Assembly (NCBI RefSeq): GCF_034366625.1
Contig: NZ_JAXMIH010000010.1
Location: 1 to 64,000, forward strand
DNA length: 64,000 nt
Origin: Prosthecobacter sp.
Lineage (GTDB): Bacteria; Verrucomicrobiota; Verrucomicrobiia; Verrucomicrobiales; Verrucomicrobiaceae
Reading direction: 5' to 3'
Below the pieces are notes generated by a model. It made no database searches. It was not told where the DNA came from and worked only from the letters and a program-made list of their open reading frames with translations. A program made the position numbers and the translations under genes. Shown here in pieces: positions 10,500 to 19,322 of this stretch; within the stretch, counting starts at the first letter, position 1, and every line of letters starts with the position of its first letter.

Positions 10500-12599
10500 T
10501 CATTTCATGCCATCGGCGGCACCCCATGGTTCGAAGAGCCGGAGATTACGGGATTTTAAGCCGACGTAGCAATCGGGAAGATCGAAATGCTGCAGCACCT
10601 GCGGCAGCATGAAGGCGGTGGGCCACTGCTGGTCATCGTGAACGGCCAGTTCATGAAAAGACGTGAGCGCATGCTTCAGAGTGACCTGTTTGACCTCGCG
10701 GCTAAGCAGGGCAGCGAATGCGGCGGGCAACGCACCCCAGCCTTGACCGGCGAGATGGATCTCCGTGTGACCGGCAGCGGCAAGAAGCTGGATGACGCGC
10801 AGCACATCGAAGGTGCGCTGGCCGAGCAGCGGGCGGTCGAGCATTTGGCTGTAGGCGGCGTAGAAGTAGTGGCTGCCGTAGCGGCCGAGGAATTGGTTCG
10901 CGCCGCAGGTGTTGGGTTGCGAGTCGCCGATGCCGCGCACGTCGCAGGCAAAGAAAGCCGCGTTGGGAGCAGAGGCGATGAGTTCCTGCACGAACGGGTC
11001 ATCGCGCAGCTCGGCATCGGCGGAGCGATGCGAGATGTAGAGCACGGCTTTGCTCAAACCGCGTGGCAGGCGCGAGGTGAGCGCTTCATCGCTCAAGCGC
11101 GTGACCAACGCATGGATCATCGGCTCTGTTTCGACGGCGTAGGTGCAGTAGGCTTTCGTGGGATACTTGCGCGCGCCCACGCTGCGCAGGATGCGGTAGT
11201 CAGGCGGTGAATCCGCCAGCGCGGGCAGTTTCAACACGTCACGCACCGCTTTCTGCAAGGCTTCACCGGTGAGGTGTTTGCGTTTGGCGGCCAGATCGTC
11301 GGCTTTTTCTCGCGTGAAGGACATCAGTGTGCGCGAACCGGCTTCGGCCACCTGACCGCGTGGAGTGCAGAGCAGATCCGCGTCTTTTTCGACGGTGATC
11401 GTGGGTTCGGTGGCAGCAGATGGAATGCCGGTGACTTTGCCGAAGAAGCGATACATCGCCTCGCGGTTCGATTGCGTGTAGCCGTGCGGATCGGGGCCGA
11501 TGTGGAGCTGGATGTTCTCCGGCTTGCCGAGCAGCGTGTAGAGCTTCTTCAAGCGCTCGTAAGTCTCGGCGGAGCCACGCGCATCGAAGTAATCCTTCTC
11601 CTGCGCCATGATGATGACCGGTTTCGGTGCCATGGCGGCGAGGAAATCGCAATGATCGAGGTCGTGTGCCAGCACACGCGGCGGACACTGCTCCATGTCC
11701 TGCGGCAGTTCGTTTTCGGCATCGCGGCGGAAGGTGGTGACGAAGCAGGACGGTGCGCCCATCGTGAAACGCGACTCCATGCCGCAGAGCCAGGTCGTTT
11801 GCGTGCCACCGCCGGAGTTCCCCGTTACGCCGAGGTGCTGCGGGTCGATTTCTTTGCGCGTCAGCAGGTAATCGAGCGCTCGCATGGCATCCCACACGAA
11901 CCAAGTGCCAAGAAATTCGCCGATGAGTGCCTGCGGTCCGCCCATTTGATTGTGCTCGGACGTTCCGCCGCCGAGACGGGAACCGAGCTTCTCATTCAAA
12001 TACTGAAACCGCTCGCCCTGGCCGGCGGGATCAATGATGAAGCAGGCTTGGCCTTGTCGCGCGAGTCCCTGTGCGAAGCTTTGATAAGCCTCCGCCGCCT
12101 TGCCGTTGAGCGAGTGGCCGCAGACGCCGATCACGCCGGGAACGGGGCCTTGGCGGTTGGTGGGCAGGTAAAGATTGCCCGTGACGAGAAAATTCGGACG
12201 GCTCTCAAAGACGATGTTCTCGATGCGGTAGCCATCGCGCTCCAAGGTCTTCGTCACCCTGGCGTTCAGCGGCGTTTTTTCGGGGAGGGGGCCGAAACAC
12301 TGGCGGATGCGCTCTTGCACCGACTTCACATAAGCCTCGGCATCGGCCTTCGTCTTCAAAGCATCACGCCCGGCATTGCCACGCTGCTCGGCGGCTCGAA
12401 CTTCAGTGACGAGCCAGTCCTGCATCATGCGCGGGAAGCGGTTCAAGGCTGGAACGGCTGCCGCTGGAGCTGTGGCAGCGGTTTGGGCCAATGCGGTGCT
12501 CGTGCTGCCGAAAAACGACTGCATCACGGGCCAGCTCAGAAGACCCATGCCGGTGGTTTGAAGAAAGTCACGACGGCGGGGCAGGGGAGTGGAGTCCAT
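10500..12599 (-). CDS. Tat-exported acetyl xylan esterase-like alpha/beta hydrolase
   Basis: A 699-residue exported hydrolase. A twin-arginine signal (PRRRDFLQ, residues 7-14) precedes a hydrophobic stretch and an ALAQ cleavage site near 39. The main alpha/beta-hydrolase domain (about 120-370) has the nucleophile in GVTGNSGGGTQ, an Asp in IIMAQEKDYFD and a His in GPDPHGYTQ, as in the acetyl xylan esterase/dienelactone-hydrolase group. A second hydrolase-like half (about 480-690, LAGQGWGALPAAF) lacks an obvious serine nucleophile and may be structural. Deacetylation of plant or algal polysaccharide is the likely role. It is divergent from a Tat-exported Gfo/Idh gene, 59 bases apart, so the pair probably shares a control region. 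Confidence 0.82.
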   Translation of the reverse strand: MDSTPLPRRRDFLQTTGMGLLSWPVMQSFFGSTSTALAQTAATAPAAAVPALNRFPRMMQDWLVTEVRAAEQRGNAGRDALKTKADAEAYVKSVQERIRQCFGPLPEKTPLNARVTKTLERDGYRIENIVFESRPNFLVTGNLYLPTNRQGPVPGVIGVCGHSLNGKAAEAYQSFAQGLARQGQACFIIDPAGQGERFQYLNEKLGSRLGGGTSEHNQMGGPQALIGEFLGTWFVWDAMRALDYLLTRKEIDPQHLGVTGNSGGGTQTTWLCGMESRFTMGAPSCFVTTFRRDAENELPQDMEQCPPRVLAHDLDHCDFLAAMAPKPVIIMAQEKDYFDARGSAETYERLKKLYTLLGKPENIQLHIGPDPHGYTQSNREAMYRFFGKVTGIPSAATEPTITVEKDADLLCTPRGQVAEAGSRTLMSFTREKADDLAAKRKHLTGEALQKAVRDVLKLPALADSPPDYRILRSVGARKYPTKAYCTYAVETEPMIHALVTRLSDEALTSRLPRGLSKAVLYISHRSADAELRDDPFVQELIASAPNAAFFACDVRGIGDSQPNTCGANQFLGRYGSHYFYAAYSQMLDRPLLGQRTFDVLRVIQLLAAAGHTEIHLAGQGWGALPAAFAALLSREVKQVTLKHALTSFHELAVHDDQQWPTAFMLPQVLQHFDLPDCYVGLKSRNLRLFEPWGAADGMK

Positions 12600-12658
12600 G
12601 AGTGAGTGGCGTGCGTTGGAGTGTGATGAATATCGGAACTGATGCGCGTTTCTTTCCC

Positions 12659-13942
12659 ATGCACACGCCTGCTTCTCCGAATCGTCGTCAATTTCTCCGC
12701 ACCGCTGTTCCTTTCATCGTTTCCGCCGCCACGCTGGGCCGCGCGGGCGCGGTGTCGCCGAATGGGAAAGTTCGCATCGCCTGCATCGGTGTCGGTGGCC
12801 AGGGCACGAGCAATCTGCGGGCGCTGATGGGCGATGAACGCGTGCAGATCGTCGCCGTGTGCGATGTGGACTCCCAGCATTCCGAGGCCGCAGCAAAACT
12901 GGCCGGATTGTCGAAGGGCGATGTGTATCGTGATTTTCGCGAGGTGCTGGCTCGCAGCGATGTGGACGCTATCATGAACGCCACGCCGGATCACTGGCAC
13001 TCGAACGTGGCCATCGCCGCGGCGAAGGCGGGCAAGGACTTGTATTCCGAGAAACCGCTGGGCGCGAGCATCGTCGAAGGCCGCGCCATCTGCCGTGCGG
13101 TGGAGGAAAACAAGCGCGTGCTGCAATGCGGCACCTGGCGGCGCTCCGGTTTGAAGGTGCGCATGGCCTGCGAGCGTGTGCGCAACGGCTACATCGGCGA
13201 ATTGAAGGAGATCGAGATCGGCGTGCCGGGCAAGTTTGCCATTCGTGGCGGTGTCACCGGCCTGGAAGCGACGCAACCCGTGCCAGCGCACTTTGATTAT
13301 GCCATGTGGCTCGGCCCGGCGGTGGAGAAGCCGTACACGGCGGCACGCTGCCACTTCAACTTCCGCTGGATCGAGGAATACGCGCCCGGCTACATCACCG
13401 ACTGGGGCGCGCATTTCCTGGATGTGGCGCAATGGGGCGCGGGCATGGATGAAACGACGCCGACCGAGGTCAGCGCCACCGAGGTGAAGCGCCGCGACGC
13501 GGGCATCTACGATGCCGCCGAGAGCTTCCGTATCGAATACCGCTACGCCAACGGCGTGCGTGTGGTCATGCTCAGCACGGACGACAAAACCAAGTGGGGC
13601 ACGAAGTTCATCGGCAGCAAGGGCTGGATTTACACCGAGGCGGAGGTGCTCAAGGCCAGCTCGGACGACATCCTGCGCGTGAAGCTCAAGGACAGCGACG
13701 TGAAGCTCTACGAATCGAAGCATCATCACCGCAACTTCATCGACGCCGTGATCTCACGCGGACGCACCGCCGCCACGGCGGAGATCGCCCAGCGTGCCGC
13801 CACGACCTGCCACATCGGCGCGATTTCAGCGGTGCTGAAGCGTCCGTTGAAGTTTGATCCAAAGGCCGAGCGCTTTGAAGGCGACGAGCAGGCCAATCAG
13901 ATGCTGCTGCGGCCGATGCGCGAGGCGTGGAAGATTGCATGA
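12659..13942 (+). CDS. Tat-exported Gfo/Idh/MocA family oxidoreductase
   Basis: A 427-residue NAD(P)-dependent oxidoreductase that acts on sugars or sugar-like compounds. A Tat signal (SPNRRQFLR, residues 6-14) starts the protein, so I choose the ATG at 659 of this kilobase (12659) rather than the longer frame at 12602. The Rossmann part has CIGVGGQGTSNLR, and the family motif EKPLG appears in YSEKPLGA. The DWGAHFLDVAQWG stretch in the C-terminal domain is typical of the exported Verrucomicrobia/Planctomycetes branch. The substrate is unknown. Confidence 0.88.
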   Translation: MHTPASPNRRQFLRTAVPFIVSAATLGRAGAVSPNGKVRIACIGVGGQGTSNLRALMGDERVQIVAVCDVDSQHSEAAAKLAGLSKGDVYRDFREVLARSDVDAIMNATPDHWHSNVAIAAAKAGKDLYSEKPLGASIVEGRAICRAVEENKRVLQCGTWRRSGLKVRMACERVRNGYIGELKEIEIGVPGKFAIRGGVTGLEATQPVPAHFDYAMWLGPAVEKPYTAARCHFNFRWIEEYAPGYITDWGAHFLDVAQWGAGMDETTPTEVSATEVKRRDAGIYDAAESFRIEYRYANGVRVVMLSTDDKTKWGTKFIGSKGWIYTEAEVLKASSDDILRVKLKDSDVKLYESKHHHRNFIDAVISRGRTAATAEIAQRAATTCHIGAISAVLKRPLKFDPKAERFEGDEQANQMLLRPMREAWKIA

Positions 13943-13990
13943 TCGCAGCCACGGCTTGCGTCGCGTGGTGCTCTGTTTCATAGACAGGGA

Positions 13991-14629
13991 GTGAAAGCCC
14001 ACCTGCCGAATCATCCCACCCAGCTCTATTTCATCCGTCACGGCGAAGTGGAGGAGAAGTATCACAAGGTCTTCGGCGGCTCGCGCATCGACATGGCGTT
14101 GTCGCCGTTGGGCGTGAAACAGGGCGAAGCAGTGGCGAGCTGGTTGAAGGACACGAAGATCGACAAGATCTATGCGAGCCCGATGTTGCGCGTGCAGCAG
14201 ACGCTGGCGCCTTCCGCAAAACAGCGCGGCATGGAGCCGGAACTCATGGACGGGTTGCGTGAAATCGATTTCGGCGACTGGACCGGACATCGCTGGGACG
14301 AGGTGCAGTCAAACTTTGGCGTGAGCGCGTTTGACTGGCTGGAGATCATGGAGAGCGACGGCATTGCCAACGGTGAAAGCGTTCACGGGTTCACCGCACG
14401 CGTGCGTGAGTGCCTGCTGCGCATTCTGCATGCGCATCCGCATCAAAAGGTGGCGGTGTTTTGCCACGGCGGGATCATCCGGGTGATGATCGCCCTGCTG
14501 CTGGAGTGGCCGCTCGCGCGCATGGCGCACTTCAACATCGAGTATGGCAGCATCTCAGTGGTAGAGCTGCTACCGGAACGGAAGCATGCGGTGGAGATCG
14601 AACTGCTGAACTTTCAGCCGCCGGTTTGA
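13991..14629 (+). CDS. Histidine phosphatase family protein (phosphoglycerate-mutase-like)
   Basis: A 212-residue cytoplasmic phosphatase of the two-histidine superfamily. The phosphohistidine motif FIRHGE is at residues 14-19, and the second catalytic His is in VAVFCHGGIIRVM near 160. The Glu of LREIDFGDWTG and paired arginines complete the phosphate pocket. The closest named type is alpha-ribazole phosphatase (CobC)/broad-specificity phosphatase, but no cobalamin gene is nearby, so I leave the substrate open. It begins with GTG. It follows the Gfo/Idh gene by 48 bases on the same strand. Confidence 0.87.
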   Translation: MKAHLPNHPTQLYFIRHGEVEEKYHKVFGGSRIDMALSPLGVKQGEAVASWLKDTKIDKIYASPMLRVQQTLAPSAKQRGMEPELMDGLREIDFGDWTGHRWDEVQSNFGVSAFDWLEIMESDGIANGESVHGFTARVRECLLRILHAHPHQKVAVFCHGGIIRVMIALLLEWPLARMAHFNIEYGSISVVELLPERKHAVEIELLNFQPPV

Positions 14630-14639
14630 TCTAGCTGCA

Positions 14640-15740
14640 TCAGTAATTCAACGGCTTGAGTTCGGGCAGGACGAACTTGCCGTCTTTGCGGACGAGCTGG
14701 CCGTCGAAATGGATTTCCCCGCCGCCGTAGTCGGGGCGCTGGATGTTGACGAGATCCCAATGAACCTGGCTACGGTTGCCGTTGTCGGCGATGCCTTCGT
14801 AGGCCTGACCGGGGGTGAAGTGGAAGCTGCCGGCGATCTTTTCATCGAAGAGGATGTCGCGCATGGGCTCTTTGATTTCGCGATTGAAGCCGATGGCGAA
14901 TTCACCGATGTAGCGGGCGCCTTTGTCGCTGTCGAAGATCTTGTTGATGGCCTCGGTGTTGTTGGCGGTGGCCTGGACGATCTTGCCTTTGCTAAACTCC
15001 AGCTTCACGCTGTCGAAGGCAATGCCCTGGTAGATGGTGGGGGCGTTGTAGCTGATGACGCCCTCGACGCTGTCTTTGACCGGGGAGCTGAAGACTTCGC
15101 CGTCTGGGATGTTGTGATTGCCGCCGCAGGCGATGGCCTTGAGGCCCTTGAGGCTGAAGCGCAGATCGGTGCCGGGTCCGGTGATGTGGACGTTCTCGGC
15201 CTTGTCCATGAGCTTCTTGAGGGCGTTCATGGCGGGGAGGAGCGCCTCGTAGTCGAGCAAGCAGACGCGGAAGAAGAAGTCCTCGAAGGCCTGGGTGCTC
15301 ATGCCGGCCTGCTGGGCCATGGAGGCGGTGGGCCAGCGCAGGACGACCCAGCGCGTGTGGGCGACGCGGCGGTTCTGCAAGGGACGCAGTTTTTTCATGA
15401 CCAGTTTCATCTTGTCCGGCGGCACATCGGCGGATTCGGTGATGTTGTGGCTGCCACGGACGGCGATGTAGCACTGCGTTTGTTTCATCAGGGCCAGGTT
15501 ATTCTTGGCGATGAGGTCGTACTGCTTCTCATCGGCGTGAATCATCTGTTCTCGGGTAATGACGGCGTCGTTGATCCGCACCATTGGCGTGCCGCCGGCG
15601 GCGACGACTTCACGGATGAGGCTCTGCCCGACGGTGTTCGGCACGTCGAAGAGGTCGATCCAGACGAAGTCGCCTTTTTTGACCTTGGTGGAGTAGCGGA
15701 CGAGCTGGCGGGAGAGGGCGTCGATTCGGGGGTCGTGCAT
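14640..15740 (-). CDS. Aminopeptidase, M29 family (AmpS/PepS type)
   Basis: A 366-residue cytoplasmic metallo-aminopeptidase. The typical M29 beginning (MHDPRIDALSRQLVRYSTKV) sets the start at 15740; the frame is open further upstream, but that part is the shadow of the divergent DUF3108 gene. Conserved M29 features are visible: the GTDLRF motif in the ITGPGTDLRFSL region, NIPDGEVFSSP, and near the end GQAYEGIADNGNRSQVHWD, which carry the metal-binding Glu, His and Asp. It removes N-terminal residues from peptides. It is divergent from the DUF3108 gene with 66 bases between starts. Confidence 0.9.
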   Translation of the reverse strand: MHDPRIDALSRQLVRYSTKVKKGDFVWIDLFDVPNTVGQSLIREVVAAGGTPMVRINDAVITREQMIHADEKQYDLIAKNNLALMKQTQCYIAVRGSHNITESADVPPDKMKLVMKKLRPLQNRRVAHTRWVVLRWPTASMAQQAGMSTQAFEDFFFRVCLLDYEALLPAMNALKKLMDKAENVHITGPGTDLRFSLKGLKAIACGGNHNIPDGEVFSSPVKDSVEGVISYNAPTIYQGIAFDSVKLEFSKGKIVQATANNTEAINKIFDSDKGARYIGEFAIGFNREIKEPMRDILFDEKIAGSFHFTPGQAYEGIADNGNRSQVHWDLVNIQRPDYGGGEIHFDGQLVRKDGKFVLPELKPLNY

Positions 15741-15806
15741 GATGGGCGGATTGTGGCGATAAAGACACAGGCTGGCAAAAGGGAAAATCGAGGGAATGCT
15801 GGGAAC

Positions 15807-16670
15807 ATGACGCATCGCCTGCTCCTGCTGATCTGCTTTCTGATCCACTCCATGGTGGGTGCCCAGGCACAGGAATGGACCAAGGGGCTCACGCCTGGCA
15901 CGGCGGGATCGCACCTGAGTGTGCCGCCCTGCGTACTGACCTTTGAACTTGGCTGGAACAATGTGATCACGGCGGGCAAGGCAACGCTGACCGTGCGGGA
16001 GGCGGGGGATTACTGGAGGGCCGACGCCACCGCCGCGAGCACTGGTTTTGCGCGAACGCTGTGGAAGTACGACTGCGAGATGACCTCCATCATGCATCGA
16101 GATGATCTGCGGGCGCGCTTTCTTCAACACAGTGAAACAGACTGCGATGAAACCTGCAGCTACCGCGTGTCTTTTGAAAAAAAGCAAGTGGTCACGGAAA
16201 CGCTCATTCAACCACGGAAAGGCACACCGGCGATTTCAACGACGTTGTGTTCGTATGGGCCGATGGACGACCTTCTTTCGGTGATTCTGTACGTCCGTAG
16301 CCTGGAACTGAAGAACGGGCAAAAAATCACCCGAGTGGTGCAGCCATGGGACAAGCCGTATCTGACCACATTCACCGTGCTGGGGCGTGAAACACTGGCA
16401 TTCGACGGGAAAAGCCACCCTTGCATCAAAGTGGGACTGCAGATCCGAAAGATTGACCGCAGCACGCTTACGCTGAGCGCTTACAAGAAGATGAAAACCG
16501 CCACGATCTGGGTTTCGGATGATGCCTTGCGCGTGCCCATGGAGATGCACGCGGACGTTTTCATCGGCTACATGTCCGCACGCATGACGGACATCAAAAT
16601 GCTTCAAGGGAAGGGCGCTATGGCATCGCTTCCGACCCCGATGACGGTCAAACTACCACCCGTCCAATGA
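15807..16670 (+). CDS. Exported DUF3108 domain protein
   Basis: A 287-residue protein with a signal peptide (MTHRLLLLICFLIHSMVGAQAQ). The body fits DUF3108: LTFELGWNNVITAGKATLTV near residue 38, a middle portion with DDLLSVILYVRSL, and the C-terminal IWVSDDALRVPMEM with repeated beta strands. DUF3108 proteins are periplasmic or outer-membrane-linked beta proteins of unknown role in Gram-negative bacteria. The start ATG at 15807 gives the signal peptide directly. The stop is two bases from the stop of the convergent next gene. Confidence 0.82.
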   Translation: MTHRLLLLICFLIHSMVGAQAQEWTKGLTPGTAGSHLSVPPCVLTFELGWNNVITAGKATLTVREAGDYWRADATAASTGFARTLWKYDCEMTSIMHRDDLRARFLQHSETDCDETCSYRVSFEKKQVVTETLIQPRKGTPAISTTLCSYGPMDDLLSVILYVRSLELKNGQKITRVVQPWDKPYLTTFTVLGRETLAFDGKSHPCIKVGLQIRKIDRSTLTLSAYKKMKTATIWVSDDALRVPMEMHADVFIGYMSARMTDIKMLQGKGAMASLPTPMTVKLPPVQ

Positions 16671-16671
16671 A

Positions 16672-17316
16672 TCAAGGAGCAGGTGCTGCCTCGATGCTGA
16701 TGCGGATGTCGTCAAAGAAAACCGGTTCTCCCGAGAACGGAGTGGCCCAGATGGCACATTTGCCCTGGCCTTTGAGTGCCTTTTCCTCGTGCTTGATGAG
16801 CGGTTCGGCGGGTTCAGCGGCATCGGCGGGCCATGCTTTGCCGGTGATGATCCAAGCATCTCCCCCTCCCTTTTTGGCTTCGAGTTTGAGCTTCACCCAG
16901 GCTTCGCTGGTCCACGTGAAGGGTACGGTAGCAAGCGTTTGATCGTTGCGGACGAGTTCGAGCGCCTTTTTGGCCGGATTGATCATGAGGCGATGGCCGC
17001 TCATGCCATGTACGCTAACCCCGAAGCGCGGTGTGCTGCGGCCACGTTTGATGGCGAGGATTTTTGCCTCGATGCTGGCGTTGCCGCTGGCGGAGATGGC
17101 AAGCTGGGCGCTCGCGTCAGTGATGGGATTGGGATCAACGACGATGGCCTTGTTACCGTCGCGTGAGGCGATCTTGATCGTGCCATCGACGACAAAAACC
17201 TCTTTCGGTGGTTCGCCCTCGGCCCAGTCGTCCGCCTTGATTTCAAACATCTGAAGCTGCTGCGCAGCTAGGGAGGTGGCAGCACAAAGGCAGGCGGCAA
17301 GGAGCAGTCGTTTCAT
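16672..17316 (-). CDS. Secreted protein with LamG/concanavalin-like fold, unknown function
   Basis: A 214-residue exported protein: signal peptide MKRLLLAACLCAATSLAAQ, then a beta-rich body. The sequence VKLKLEAKKGGGDAWIITGKAWPADAAEPAEP followed by a final FFDDIRISIE resembles the end of laminin-G/3-keto-disaccharide-hydrolase-like jelly rolls that are common in this phylum. No catalytic residues can be assigned. It lies 23 bases downstream of the aldolase gene's side of the operon order (the aldolase starts upstream on the same strand), so co-transcription is possible. Confidence 0.65.
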   Translation of the reverse strand: MKRLLLAACLCAATSLAAQQLQMFEIKADDWAEGEPPKEVFVVDGTIKIASRDGNKAIVVDPNPITDASAQLAISASGNASIEAKILAIKRGRSTPRFGVSVHGMSGHRLMINPAKKALELVRNDQTLATVPFTWTSEAWVKLKLEAKKGGGDAWIITGKAWPADAAEPAEPLIKHEEKALKGQGKCAIWATPFSGEPVFFDDIRISIEAAPAP

Positions 17317-17339
17317 GGTTGGCGTGATGCGAAACTGGA

Positions 17340-18134
17340 TCAGCGCACGGGTTCTTTCAGCAGGGCGAGCGCTTCGAGGGCCGATGCGTCCTCGTGCACA
17401 ACAGCGGCGAGGCTGCGGGCGATGGCGGCGGGGTTTTTATGCTGCCAGACGTTGCGGCCGATGGCGATGCCTGCGGCACCGGCGTCCATCGCATCTTCCA
17501 CCATCTTCAAGAGGCCGGCGTCGTCTCCCATCGCGGCACCACCGAGAATGATGACGGGGACGAAGCATTGCCCAACGATGCGGCGGAAGTCATCGACCGT
17601 ACCGTTGATGGGGTAGGGGATCTTGACCACATCCGAACCCAACTCTGCCGCCAGTCGGGTGGAGAAGCTGACATTTTCGACGGTATATTTTTCCGGCGCG
17701 CCGAGGGCGAAGGGCAGGGATTCGAGGATGACGGGGATATCGGTGTCGAGGCTCAGGCGAATGAGATCGGCGCATTCCTGGAAGTTGGCCTTCTCATAGG
17801 CGGACCAAGGGTAGAGCATGTTCATGACGGCATTGGCACCGACCATTTCCGCTTCTTCGACACCAAAGACACCGATGCTGCCGGCTCCCTCACCTGTGGT
17901 ACGGGTGTTATAGACATCGGTTCGCAGGATGATGCCCTTGCCGGCGAGGCTGTCCGCCGCACGCAGGGCGACACCGAGGTTCATGACGTAACCATCGACG
18001 AACTCGTTAACCTGATCGATGAGCTGGAAGGGGTTTTCCAGCCCGGGCACGGGAATGGCGCAACCGTGGTCGATGGGGAGAATGACGGTCTTGCCGTTGC
18101 GAAAGAGGGCTTCGAGGTTTTCCTGGCGGTTCAT
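17340..18134 (-). CDS. DeoC/LacD-like class I aldolase (Fba/LsrF family)
   Basis: A 264-residue TIM-barrel aldolase. ILPIDHGCAIPVPG (residues 18-31) matches the start of archaeal-type class I fructose-bisphosphate aldolase and LsrF proteins. The Schiff-base lysine is probably in DVVKIPYPING (near 170), and the phosphate-binding ends are VIILGGAAMGDD (near 195) and GAAGIAIGRNVWQ (near 220). The substrate could be fructose 1,6-bisphosphate or a related phospho-ketose. A longer paralogue of the same fold lies at 28268-29230. It is the first gene of a two-gene minus-strand unit with the secreted protein at 16672. Confidence 0.8.
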   Translation of the reverse strand: MNRQENLEALFRNGKTVILPIDHGCAIPVPGLENPFQLIDQVNEFVDGYVMNLGVALRAADSLAGKGIILRTDVYNTRTTGEGAGSIGVFGVEEAEMVGANAVMNMLYPWSAYEKANFQECADLIRLSLDTDIPVILESLPFALGAPEKYTVENVSFSTRLAAELGSDVVKIPYPINGTVDDFRRIVGQCFVPVIILGGAAMGDDAGLLKMVEDAMDAGAAGIAIGRNVWQHKNPAAIARSLAAVVHEDASALEALALLKEPVR

Positions 18135-18218
18135 GGATCAAGAGGGGATTGGGCCGTTTCTTCGCAGCGATGAGCGCCGCGTGCAAACCAAAATCCCGCC
18201 AGGACGTGTTCTCCAGGG

Positions 18219-18566
18219 TCAGCGCTTGATGCTTTGCGGCTTGCTTTTGACCTTTTCGATCTCGCGGTTGGAACTGTCGATCGCACGTTCAAAACGCGTT
18301 TTATCGCGCTTGTACTCACGCACGAGATCAACTGTCCAGAAAGCACCACTAAGACTGGTGGCCAGAAGGAGAGCAAACAAGGCGTAGCAGATGAACGACA
18401 TATGCGTTTCCTGTACTCGCCGTTGCTCACGGTCGGAGTCCACATCCAGCACACCCAGCAGATCCATCCACCAAAGCCGCCAGACACGAGGATCACGAGC
18501 AATGTTCAACGCCCAGAAGCTGATGAACAGCGCAAGGATTGAGGCAATGGCGAGACCGATCGGCAT
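18219..18566 (-). CDS. Small hypothetical membrane protein
   Basis: A 115-residue protein with two predicted membrane helices (about 3-22 and 56-76) and a charged C-terminal helix (EYKRDKTRFERAIDSSNREI) that could be a coiled coil. I do not recognise a family. It sits alone between the aldolase gene and the pseudopilin gene on the same strand, 84 and 66 bases from them. Its codon use is like its neighbours, so it is probably real. Confidence 0.55.
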   Translation of the reverse strand: MPIGLAIASILALFISFWALNIARDPRVWRLWWMDLLGVLDVDSDREQRRVQETHMSFICYALFALLLATSLSGAFWTVDLVREYKRDKTRFERAIDSSNREIEKVKSKPQSIKR

Positions 18567-18631
18567 AGGGGACTAATTTTTGCCTGAGATCGACAGTCAA
18601 TGATGATTTAAAACTATTCATCAACCGTGTG

Positions 18632-19294
18632 TCACCAGTTTTTGACCCATTTGACGGACGCTTGCGCCTTGTCCAGCGTATCGATGGATTTTAGCGTGGT
18701 GTTCACCTCGTCCTCGGAGTAGGACCAAAGGTCGTAGGTGGAGTTGATGGTGGTCGCCTCCGGAGTTTCGCCAACGGTCTCCGGGGTGGCTGCTTTGATA
18801 TACTGAAAAGGACGTCCAAATCCATCGATGATGATGTATCGGGAGTTTTTCACGGTCCATATGGTTCGGGGAACTTCCACCAGCATCATTTTTCGAATTT
18901 CAGCAGTCCCCTCTGTCTTTCCATCCGATTGCGCGGAGGATTCGTCTGATGTCGCTGAAGCACTGGCACCCTTGATCTGGTCGAAACCATCGCCGGTGAG
19001 GGCCTGATACAGGCATGCCGCCCCAGAAGTGTCGTAGCTTTTGCCGGGAAGAATTTCCACCATTTGAGCATCACCAGAGGCCTCGGGGTATTCCCCGAAC
19101 TCCGAGTTGTAACGCTCAAGGGAGAGTTTGATCGCCTCAAATGTGCCGGTGGTGATGCGGCGCTTCGAGGAGTTCATGGCATAAGTGTAGCCGCCCATGG
19201 TCAGCGCCGCGAGGAGGGAGATGATGGTGATAACAACAAGCATCTCCAACAACGTGAAGGCGCGTGGGTTGAATCTAAGACGGGTTGATTTCAT
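18632..19294 (-). CDS. Type II secretion/pilus pseudopilin, GspG-like
   Basis: A 220-residue protein with a class III (prepilin-type) signal: FNPRA then FTLLEMLVVITIISLLAALT, in which the mature protein would start at Phe with Glu at position 5. The residue before the cut is Ala rather than the usual Gly. The start at 19294 is chosen because it gives a short basic leader. The C-terminal part contains a Ser/Ala-rich loop (about 120-140) and a DGFGRPFQYI stretch like GspG major pseudopilins. It builds the short periplasmic pseudopilus. It sits just after gspF in a minus-strand cluster (ATPase, ATPase, GspF, pseudopilin). Confidence 0.85.
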   Translation of the reverse strand: MKSTRLRFNPRAFTLLEMLVVITIISLLAALTMGGYTYAMNSSKRRITTGTFEAIKLSLERYNSEFGEYPEASGDAQMVEILPGKSYDTSGAACLYQALTGDGFDQIKGASASATSDESSAQSDGKTEGTAEIRKMMLVEVPRTIWTVKNSRYIIIDGFGRPFQYIKAATPETVGETPEATTINSTYDLWSYSEDEVNTTLKSIDTLDKAQASVKWVKNW

Positions 19295-19322
19295 GAAAGC
19301 TAGATGATGAAAGATGGCGTGA

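Noticed and set aside
14709..15806. Plus-strand open frame running into the DUF3108 gene
   Set aside because: It is antisense to the M29 aminopeptidase and has no homology-like content; the DUF3108 protein starts with its signal peptide at 15807.
15741..16211. N-terminal extension of the M29 aminopeptidase
   Set aside because: The extra part is antisense to the DUF3108 gene; the conserved M29 start is at 15740.
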